The notes under the pieces are model-generated. The model was not told where the DNA came from and made no database searches. It worked only from the letters and a program-made list of their open reading frames with translations. Below, one piece after another: positions 1-10,208 of a DNA stretch of 40,000 nucleotides. The DNA is taken from the NCBI GenBank assembly GCA_016946835.1, contig JACVTC010000175.1:210001-250000 (forward strand), written 5' to 3'. A program made the translations under genes and the position numbers. The stretch's first letter is position 1; every line of letters begins with the position of its first letter. This DNA is from Neocallimastix lanati (nom. inval.). Taxonomy: Eukaryota; Neocallimastigomycota; Neocallimastigomycetes; Neocallimastigales; Neocallimastigaceae.

Positions 1-655
1 TTTATTTTATTTTATTTTATTTTATTTTATTTTATTTTATTTTATTTTATTTTATTTTATTTTATTTTATTTTATTTTATTTTATTTTATTCAATCTGTA
101 CTTTATATTCATATTCTACTATTTATTTTATTTTATTTTATTTTATTTTATTTTATTTTATTTTATTTTATTTTATTTTATTTTATTTTATTTTATTTTA
201 TTTTATTTTATTTTATTTTATTTTATTTTATTCAATCTGTACTTTATATTCATATTTCTACTATTTATTTTATTTTATTTTATTTTATTTTATTTTATTT
301 TATTTTATTTTATTTTATTTTATTTTATTTTATTTTATTTTATTTTATTTTATTTTATTTTATTTTATTTTATTTTATTTTATTTTATTTTATTTTATTT
401 TATTTTATTTTATTTTATTTTATTCAATCTGTACTTTATATTCATATTTCTACTATTTATTTTATTTTATTTTATTTTATTTTATTTTATTTTATTTTAT
501 TTTATTTTATTTTATTTTATTTTATTTTATTTTATTTTATTTTATTTTATTTTATTTTATTTTATTTTATTTTATTTTATTTTATTTTATTTTATTTTAT
601 TTTATTTTATTTTATTTTATTTTATTTTATTTTATTTTATTTTATTTTATATACT
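1..655. repeat. Composite (TTTTA)n array with a recurring spacer
   Basis: Nearly pure TTTTA pentanucleotide repeats are interrupted three times (about 90-122, 231-265 and 423-458) by the same spacer of about 33 bases, which starts TTCAATCTGTACTTTATATT and ends CATATTTCTACTA. The first spacer lacks one T. The higher-order unit (pentamer run plus spacer) therefore repeats with growing run length, and the last run reaches about 650. A degenerate tail to about 745 carries related TATACTTG and CATTC pieces. No coding potential is seen. Confidence 0.9.
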
Positions 656-861
656 TGAACTTTTATATTATTACATTCAATATATATTTTATTTTATTTT
701 ATTTTGTATACTTGTATTTATATTATTGCATTCTTTATTTATTTTTTTTTTTTTTACAAACAATTGAAAAACTAATTTTTCAAAATTAGTAAGAATAATA
801 TTGGATAATTAATATAAAAATTTTAATTATATAATTAAAAAATATTTATAAAAATATAGAA

Positions 862-1950
862 ATGGAAGAAAATCTAATTATTGATGTGAGTCTAACAAAG
901 GAAAAAAAATAAATTATTATTAATAAAAATATAAATTTAATTTTTCGTATATAACAAAGGAAAAAAATAAATTATTATTAATAAAAAATATAAATTTAAT
1001 TTTTCGTATATAAGATAAGATAATTCCAAAGTTTATGTACCGAAATAAATGTAAATCTTTTATTATTTTAAATGATAAGAAAGAAATCTTAAAATATGAT
1101 AGTTCACATAATCATCCTAAAAAAGAATACGATGTATCTCTATCTATAATGAAACATAAAATTAAAAATGGAATTGAAAAAAGTTCAATTCCTTTTGGTA
1201 TAAAAATAAAACCCCTATATAATAAAATTTCTAAAGAAATGAGATTTATATGTCCAGAATATAATTCAATTAAATCCCAAATATCAAGAAATTTAAATAA
1301 AAAACTACCATCCAATTTAACAACATTTACTGAAATTCCTAATAGATCTAAATATTATAAACCAAAGCGAGGTGAAAATTTTATTATATTCAAAAAATAC
1401 TAATTTAATAATTTTTCAATCCCTTTTTCAAGTAAAATTATTTAGAATATAATGATGATATATTTGTTGATGGTCATTTTTTATTGCCCCTAAATTTAGT
1501 TATCAAATATTTATTACAAGAACTTACGCTAAAGAGTTAGATAGTTTTTATACTACTTCTTTTGCAATATTAAAAAATAAAGAACAAGAAACATATAAAA
1601 TATTATTTAAAAAATTAAAAAAAAAAAATGCTAATACGTGTAACAATAATATTATAATTGCAGAATCACTCAATAGTTATTTAATTAATTTATTTCCAAC
1701 AAAACCATCTTATTATGAATTAATAAATAAATTAAATGAACTTGAACATTTACCATATTATGATTATCAAAGAAAAATAAGAGGAATTTGGGAAATAAAA
1801 AAAAGAGCAATAAATAAAACTAATGAAATCAGTGTCTTAATTGAACCCTACAAAAATATTGAAGCCAAGTTAATTAATGCTAAATGGGATAGAAATAATA
1901 CTATTAATTTGTGGTTTGATTGTTTAACTGATTTAAATAATATATTATAA
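862..1950 (+). pseudogene. Decayed FLYWCH / MULE transposase-domain gene
   Basis: Three blocks in order resemble a FLYWCH zinc-finger plus MULE-transposase protein. A possible first exon at 862-885 reads MEENLIID and ends at a GTGAGT donor. Then 1035-1403 encodes 122 aa with the FLYWCH Cys/His part (NKCKSFIILNDKKEI, then SHNHP) and a basic region. From about 1453 a different frame reads IFVDGHF, matching the MULE DGTF catalytic-Asp motif, and a third open frame at 1501-1950 (150 codons, no ATG) continues YQIFITRTYAKELDSFYTTS to a TAA. At least two frame changes and the loss of the central MULE portion make an intact product unlikely. The family call rests on motif order and tone. It is a relic of a mobile element or of a host gene derived from one. 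Confidence 0.6.
893..1010. repeat. 59-bp tandem duplication
   Basis: Two adjacent copies (893-951 and 952-1010) start TAACAAAGGAAAAAAA and end TTTTTCGTATA, differing by one A in two poly-A runs. The duplication lies just downstream of the putative GTGAGT donor of the FLYWCH/MULE relic, so it probably arose within its first intron. Confidence 0.85.
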
Positions 1951-2687
1951 ATATTATTTTATAATAAATAATTAAGAAATGAGGAATAACCAAACGAAAT
2001 AATAATAATTCTTTCATTCGAAAATTTAATTTATAAAGCTTAATAAATTTATACAGTTTAAATAAATATTCAAATGCGTCTCTATAATTAATAATTTTAT
2101 CATTATAATTATTTTTTTTTAATAATATTTAAATAAAAGAATTATTATTAATAATATTTATATTTTTAATAACATTTATATTTTTATATAATTCTTTTGT
2201 TAATAGCATTTAAATAAAAGAATTAAAATCATAAAATCTAACCATTATATGATTTATTTAATTATTCACTTAATAATTAATTTAAAAATTGAAATAACAA
2301 ATTAATACAATAAAATAATATTATGTAGCATAATATAGCTATAGCCACATATTTATATACATCACGTGAAAAAAATTGGCGTAATGCAACCTCCCCATAG
2401 AATAAGATTATACTGATGAGGTTTTATGTGGCGTATAACATATATTAGGCATAAAGTGTTGCATTTCAGAACTTACTTTATATAAATATGGATAAATAAA
2501 CAAATATGGTTTATAATTATTTTAAAAAAAAGCCATACATTTTTAAGATATTCTATACAATCATAAATAAATATATATATAATTAAATAATAAATAAATA
2601 TATTTAAATATATAGTTAAAAAAAAATAAGATAAAATAAAAATACTTAAAAATATGTTAATTAAAAATATATATATATATATATATT
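1951..2687. other. Intergenic; no gene seen
   Basis: A+T-rich DNA with (AT)n at 2665-2685. A less A+T-rich stretch at 2335-2480 contains an inverted ATGCAAC/GTTGCAT pair (2383-2389 and 2458-2464), an ATGTGGCG stretch and the sequence GTGTTGCATTT, which also occurs as the end of the inverted-repeat element at 7715-7876. It could be a small mobile-element relic. No tRNA-like fold or ORF was found. Confidence 0.5.
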
Positions 2688-3690
<1,003 letters not shown>

Positions 3691-4058
3691 TAACATAATA
3701 TAATATTAATTATTTTTATATATATTTTAATTGTACACAATTTTATTATAATATAGATAATAAATTTTAAAGTTACAAATATAAATTATATTTTATTTAT
3801 TCTATTATAAATAATTATTAAAATTAATTATTAAAATTTATTATTAACATTTATATATATTCATACAATTTTACTAAATTATTCATTTCATGATTATTTT
3901 TTTATAAAATAGAATAAACTTTATATAAATTTTTTTAATATAAATATTCATTATATTTTTGAGTTTTATTTTTTTTTTTTTATTTTTTTTAAATTTATAA
4001 AAAAAAAATTATTTTTGTACTTGAATATTTGTAACATTTTTTCATTATTTGCATACTG

Positions 4059-4092
<34 letters not shown>

Positions 4093-4173
4093 AAAGTTAT
4101 AATAGAAATTGTTTTCATTTCTTTTTTCATTTCTTTTCTTTTTCTTTTTCTTTTTCTTTTTCTAACTGTTTAT
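3691..4173. other. Intergenic; no gene seen
   Basis: Spacer between the Ty3 relic and the 3' end of the minus-strand LRR-CBM18 gene. It holds poly-A/T tracts and a (CTTTTT)n run at 4135-4163, just past that gene's stop codon. No reading frame is convincing. Confidence 0.5.
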
Positions 4174-5922
4174 TTAGTTACAAAAACCATATTCAGATTG
4201 ACATCCTTTACCACAGTATTTATCAGTTTTTCCACAATAACCATGCTTACTACAACAGTAACCTTCTTTACATGAACCAAATCTTGGACCACATTCTCCA
4301 TGACGTGATGTTGAAATTGGAATAGTTTTTGTTGTTTTAGTAGTAGATTTTTTAGTTGTAGTCTTTTTAGTGGTTTTAGTGGTAGTAGATTTCTTATTAG
4401 TTGTAGTCTTTTTAGTGGTTTTAGTGGTAGTAGATTTCTTATTAGTTGTAGTCTTTTTAGTGGTTTTAGTGGTAGTAGATTTCTTATTAGTTGTAGTCTT
4501 TTTAGTTGTTTTAGCGTTAGTAGATTTCTTTGTAGTTGAAGTCTTTTTAGTGGTTTTAGTATTAGTAGATTTCTTATTAGTTGTAGTCTTTTTTGGAGTT
4601 TTAGTAGTATTAGATTTCTTTGTTGTTGAAGTCTTTTTAGTGGTTTTAGTAGTAGTAGATTTCTTATTAGTTGTAGTCTTTTTATTGGTTTTGGTAGTAT
4701 TAGATTTCTTTGTTGTTGAAGTCTTTTTAGTGGTTTTAGTAGTAGTAGATTTCTTATTAGTTGTAGTCTTTTTATTAGTTTTAGTAGTATTAGATTTCTT
4801 TGTGGTTGAAGTTTTTTTAGTGGTTTTTATAGTAGAAGATTTCTTTGTAGTTGTCTTTGTAGTAGAAGATTTCTTAGCAATTGTAGTCTTTTTAGTGGTT
4901 TTTGTAGTAGGTTTCTTTGTAGTTGAAGTCTTTTTGGTGGTTCCAGTAGCAGTAGATTTCTTTGTAGTTGTTTCATTAGTAGTACTAGTAGTAGATTCTT
5001 TAGTAGTTGCTTTAGTAGTAGCAATAGTAGACTTCTTAGTGGTAGTAGAAATCTTTTCGGTTGCTGTAGATTCACAATTTTTATTATTGACATTTTCTAA
5101 TGGTTCTTGATAATCGCAATAATTATATGTAATTTTTCTTTTTTATATATATATATATATAAAAAAAAAAAAAAAAAAAGCATATATATATAACATATGT
5201 TTTATAATTATATAAATTTTTAATTTATTTTTACTTCAAATTATTTGGATAATATTTATATATTTATTTATAATAAAAATATTATAAACGGATCATATAT
5301 ATTAACAATTAAAAATAAACTTACATTGGACAACGATTTCCCAAGTTTTCTAATTTAGTATATTCTTCATCATTTAAATCAAATATACAAGTATCAAATT
5401 TTCTAATAAATTATATAATAATAATAATAATAATAATTATATTTAATATAAAATATATATAATTGAAAAAAAATATATATATATAATATTTAACAAATAT
5501 TATATTAAATAGTAATATATTTTATTCATAATTAAATATTTTTTTTATTAATTCTGTAAAACAATTATGATTATAATTATTATTTCAAACTTACAATTCT
5601 TTAATATTATTTAACTTCAAAATTTCATCAACAGTATTATCCTTTATTCTAATACCATGTAAATATCTATTATTGATAATATATATTAATTAAATTAATA
5701 TTAAATATTAGTAAAAATTACTATTATATTTAATCAATAATAATAATAATAAACAATAAATAACATTAAAAAAAGATTAATAAATAATATATTCTTACAA
5801 ATTTTCTATGTTACTCTTTTCAGTAAACTCTAAATTTAATTCATCATGCAAAAAGGAGGCAGCACCGTGGAAATTAGAATAAAGTTGTATATTTCTAAAT
5901 TGTATAGATTTAGATTGATATT

Positions 5923-5961
<39 letters not shown>

Positions 5962-7550
5962 TTTAAATATTTTATATTAAATTTATTTTATGATTATTTT
6001 TTTATTTTATTTTATTATTTTATTATTTTGTTATTTTGTTATTTTTATTTTTATTATTTTTTTTTTATTTTAATATCTTACAATTTCTTAAGAGATTTAA
6101 TATTATTTAATAATTCCATTGGAAGAATAGTAATACTTTCACCTACTACACTTGCTTTATAGGTACTAATAATTATAATATATATTAAAAATAATTTATT
6201 AATAATGAATAAAATATATAATAATTATTATAATAATAAATATTTACAAAGAATTCATATTGTCAAGGTTATTTAAAGCTTTAGAATCAGAAATTTTTTT
6301 AAAGATTGAAGATTCAGTGTTTCTTTTATTAGATAAAAAGTTAAAATAATATATATAAATATTGTATTAAAAAAATATTAAATTGATTTTTTTTTTTTAA
6401 AAAAAAAAAAAATAAAATAAACAAATATTATAATAATAAATTATTAATTAAAAAAAAATATTAATTATATATATTTTCATATAAATCTTACAATGATTTT
6501 AAATTATTTAAGGTAGATATTTCATTAATATTATCTTGATGTAAATCTATTCTGTATAAAGATCTATTTAAATAATTAATTATTATAAATATGAATATTT
6601 ATTAAATATTAATGCATTAATTAAATTTATATAATAAAAATTAATATTTAGCATTTTAAAATATATATATTTATTATTTTCATACAATTCTCTTAAATTT
6701 TTTAAATCTTTAAAAGTATTTTTTCCAATTGGAGCTGAAAAATAAGTATAACATTCAGGATAACTAGAATAATTTGGATCGCAATTCATTGTATATGTAT
6801 TATAACCGATATACCTAATGAATAAGATTTTATTAAATATAAATAACAAAAAATATATAAATAAAATTATTTTCTTATGTTTTAGTAAAAAGAGTAATTA
6901 TTGTGATTTTTTACTATATATAATAATATTATTTCATACAATTTTTCTAAATTTTCTAAATTTTTTAAATTTGTTAAATAGTCAATTGAAGTTGGATATC
7001 CGCTTTTCTCATTAACTTTACCATTTGATAAAGTATATGAGCTAAATATATATATATATATATTTAATTATTTATTTATTAATTAATTATTTAATTCATT
7101 ATTTAACAATTAATTAATAAATAAAAAAAAAACTTATATTAAAATTAAATTCATAAATATATATATATATTTATATTCGTTCATAGATTTTATATTACGT
7201 ACAAATCTGAAATTGTTTTATAAGATTGAACTTTTTTAAAATCTTCTTCCTCCATACCAAAATCATTAATTTTTCTGAATAAAAAGGAAAAAAAAAATAA
7301 TAATAAATAAATTATGTTTATAATCATTTTTAATTACATCTATAAAATATTATTTTTTCATTTCTTTTTTATATTTTAAATTTTAAATACATTACAACAA
7401 ACTAATTTTTCCTTCATCATCATTTTTACATTCAATAATTTCTACTTTATCTCCTAAATCATTTTTAAGTTCGTCACATTCATTTTGAGCATTTACTAAA
7501 AGAGCTGATGAAAGGATAAATACGCTCAATGTTTTCGAAATAAACTTCAT
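4174..7550 (-). CDS. Secreted leucine-rich-repeat protein with Thr/Lys stalk and C-terminal CBM18
   Basis: An 11-exon gene read by hand. Exons (minus strand) are 7396-7550, 7203-7274, 6940-7041, 6686-6814, 6492-6563, 6248-6322, 6082-6165, 5799-5894, 5595-5666, 5325-5402 and 4174-5137. All ten introns (82-192 nt) are GT-AG and phase 2, and the joined frame is open for 632 aa to TAA. Residues 1-21 are a signal peptide (MKFISKTLSVFILSSALLVN). A short Cys-containing cap (NECDELKNDLGD) follows, then irregular LRRs of 23-43 aa, about one per exon, with endings such as LNNLKSL and LLNNIKSLKKL. The last exon encodes a Lys/Thr/Ser stalk and then an eight-cysteine hevein-type chitin-binding domain (CGPRFGSC, GYCCSKHGYCG, KYCGKGC, YGFC) at the very C-terminus. 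It is probably an extracellular or wall-bound adhesin or recognition protein. The ligand of the LRRs is unknown; chitin binding is inferred from the CBM18 cysteines. It lies convergent to the Ty3 relic. Confidence 0.87.
4177..4293 (-). other. CBM18 (hevein-type) chitin-binding domain
   Basis: About 38 codons directly before the stop encode eight cysteines in hevein order: C-x6-C-x4-CC-x5-C-x6-C-x3-C-x6-C. The SKHGYCG segment occupies the place of the aromatic sugar-binding loop, with His where hevein often has Trp, so affinity may differ. This is a domain within the LRR gene at 4174-7550, not a separate gene. Confidence 0.85.
4318..5060 (-). repeat. 45-bp / 15-aa Thr-Lys coding repeat (stalk)
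   Basis: Within the last exon of the LRR-CBM18 gene a 45-bp unit is repeated, with copies nearest the 3' end almost identical (e.g. 4386, 4431 and 4476 share phase). It encodes KSTTTKTTKKTTTNK and variants with SNTTK, ATTK or SSTTK. Such Thr/Ser-rich stalks are typically O-glycosylated spacers holding a binding domain away from the surface. The high identity of neighbouring units suggests recent slippage or gene conversion and probable length polymorphism. Confidence 0.88.
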
Positions 7551-7714
7551 TTTTTTTTATTTATTATTTATATTTATTTTTAAATAATTTTCCTTTTTAT
7601 ATATTTATATTTATTATAATAAATCTTATAAACTTCAATTTTTTACTGAAAAATTCTCATATTTATATAAAAAAATTTTTTTAAAAATTTCTATATTTGA
7701 TAATAATAGTTTTG

Positions 7715-7876
7715 AAATGCAACACAATGATTAATTAATTATTCTTAACCAATAAATTTCATTATTATCCATTTTTATATATAAATTGAAATTTTGTACA
7801 ATTTTTATTAAATATTTAAATATTTATTAAAATTTATTTTTATGATTGTTTATTAATTATTGAATGTGTTGCATTT
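7715..7876. mobile_element. MITE-like element with 12-bp terminal inverted repeats
   Basis: AAATGCAACACA at 7715-7726 is matched by its exact reverse complement at 7865-7876, and the similarity continues imperfectly inward (ATGATTAATTAATT against the complement of the right side). The interior is A+T-rich and non-coding. The same terminal motif occurs near 2456-2466 (GTGTTGCATTT). No clear target-site duplication was identified, so this is a candidate only. Confidence 0.4.
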
Positions 7877-7978
7877 TGTAATGTGGCAATAATTTGACGC
7901 CATTAAGTATTTTTTAATACAATTATAAATAAATAAATAAATAAATGATAATCAGGTTTAGATATAAATATAATTGTG

Positions 7979-8012
7979 TTACAAAGATTAATTGAATAAT
8001 TAATCTTTGTAA
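7979..8012. repeat. Perfect 15-bp-arm hairpin
   Basis: TTACAAAGATTAATT is followed by a GAAT loop and its exact reverse complement, AATTAATCTTTGTAA. A stem this perfect with a 4-nt loop is unlikely by chance even in A+T-rich DNA. Its role is unknown; it could be a small palindromic insertion or a structure-forming regulatory element. Confidence 0.7.
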
Positions 8013-8395
8013 AGTTCTTTATTCTATTTATAATAAATAATTATATTTAAATAATAAAAATACATAATAAATAATAATATATAAAAAATAAATTATTATT
8101 TAAAAAAATTTATAATTTATAATTTATAAATTTTTTTAATAACTATAATATATTGTTATTAAATATTTTATATCATTTTAATTATTTAATTTATAATAAA
8201 ATTATAAATATGGTTTGATAATAAACTGTCAGTTTTACTCTAATCTGTATCTTCATTATTGATATTAATAATATTCCTTTAATTTTAGTCATATTATGAT
8301 GAGTCGAGTAATATTAAATAATTATTGATTTATAAAAATGGTTCTCTATAATTTAATAAATAATTATAAATACTTTTTTTTATAATAAAAAATAT

Positions 8396-8720
8396 AATTC
8401 TTCTTCCTACAATGATACTGGATTGACTTTGTTGGTCAGTATCTTTCAAGTGATGAAATCTCAGAATATAAAATAGTTGATGATATTATTAATAATTTTG
8501 CAAAGTAAAAAAAGCTACATCTTACTTAAGAAAGATGTTCAAATTTGTAAGAATAAAAATACTTTATTGATTTATTATTTACTTAAGTGTATCTTTATAT
8601 TTACATGACTTCTTTAACATTTGTAAATACTTCAACTATGGCAATTTACTTCAATTCAGTTGAACTTTGAAAATCTACTTCTTCTTTGTTACCTTTCGTA
8701 TTTGAAGATAGATAATAAAT
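8396..8720. pseudogene. Possible decayed coding remnants
   Basis: On the plus strand about 8416-8508 reads without stops as YWIDFVGQYLSSDEISEYKI and then VDDIINNFAK before TAA. On the minus strand 8720 to about 8590 reads SSNTKGNKEEVDFQSSTELK, a stop, then IAIVEVFTNVKEVM. Both have codon use unlike the surrounding A/T runs. I recognise no family, and neither piece has splice sites that join it to a longer frame. Confidence 0.25.
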
Positions 8721-9949
8721 ATTTAATTATAAAATTAAGAAAAAATATGAGATTAAATAAAATAGAATATTATTGCAATTAATGAAGTATAAAATTAAAA
8801 GTGAAACACTGTATATTAATTTAAAGTATACATAATAAGATCTCAAATAAAATCAATAATAATAATGATAATTATTAATTTACAAATCAAATAAAATAAA
8901 TCTTCGCAATAATAAAATAAACCTAACTTGATAAATAAATACCTCTATTATTGATATTATATACTTTTTTTATTTTTATATAGAAACAAGTATTTTATTT
9001 ATTAGCATATATAGTGCTTTAATTAATAGTAAATCAGTTATAGAATTTTAATTAATAGTCTACAGTATATTATAATTTTAAATAATTTAATTTTAATTGA
9101 TATAAATATATAAAATCAATGATATTAAAAATACTAATATAAATACTCTAACCATATCAATTTTTTAATTAAAAAATTTTTAATGCAGCAAATTAATTTT
9201 AAAATTTAGAACAATTATAATATTAAAGTATATAAAATAAAATATGATATATATGTATATGTATATTATTTTAAAAAAGAATAAACAAAAGAAAATATAT
9301 AAATTGTATAAATTGAAAAATATTAAATAATATTACTTAATTAATCAAATATATAAATATTAAAAAATAAAATGAAAAAAAAAAATATAGTATACTCAAT
9401 GATTTTATTTATGAGAGAATAACAAAAAAAAAAATTATTTTTTAAAAATAAAAAAATTTGGTTTATTTTTTTTTTTTTTTGTTGTTTTTAAATAAGTATA
9501 TTAATAAAAATTCCTTTTTTTGGTATTTTTCTTTTCTTTTTTAATTTTTAAATTTTCAATTGGTTGATCCATATTTAAAAATATAAATTAAATCTAAATA
9601 AAAATTTTTAATATTATACTCTCTTAAAAATAGTTAATATAAATTAATAATTAAAGTTTAAATGTTTATAAAATATAGATTAAAAAAAAATGTTAAAATA
9701 AAAATAAAAATAAAAATATAATAAAATTGAAATTAAAAAATTGTGATTAAACAATAATTATATACAGAATAACTGAAATTAGTTTATTTATATAAATTAA
9801 TTTATTATTTATTAATTTATTTATTTATTAATTTATTTATTTATTATTTATTTATTTATTTATTATTTATTTATATATTTATTTATTATATTTTAGGCTT
9901 TATATAAATTAATTGAATTTAATATAAAATGATTTTTTTTTTGTATTTC

Positions 9950-10001
<52 letters not shown>

Positions 10002-10208
10002 CCTTTTTCTGATAGTTTTATCTTTTATTTTTATTTTTATTTTTATTTTTAAATTACAAGTTAATATTATTATATTAAATATAGTAATAATAAAATTAAA
10101 GAAAATATTAGATATAAATATTAAGAGTACTTTAGAACAAATTATAAAATAAAAGATATTTTAAAATAATTAGTCCTAAATTTTAATTTAAATTAAAATA
10201 ATTACATA

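Larger units (their letters stand above)
7551..10208. other. Long intergenic region
   Basis: About 2.6 kb between the divergent LRR-CBM18 gene and the ankyrin gene. It contains the inverted-repeat element at 7715-7876, the hairpin at 7979-8012, weak coding remnants at 8396-8720, an (ATTT)n-rich stretch at 9790-9895 and a long poly-T at 9951-10001. Both flanking genes would be promoted from here, but I could not recognise promoter elements. Confidence 0.6.

Noticed and set aside
2413-2450. CTGATGAG, a hammerhead-ribozyme-like core
   Set aside because: No GAAA element or compatible stems follow at the required distance.
4370-5110. 246-aa plus-strand ORF of Val/Leu/Phe repeats
   Set aside because: It is the antisense shadow of the Thr/Lys stalk of the minus-strand LRR-CBM18 gene, whose spliced frame and CBM18 cysteines are convincing.
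6583-6849. 88-aa minus-strand ORF as a separate gene
   Set aside because: It is mostly exon 4 of the LRR-CBM18 gene (6686-6814) extended into introns.
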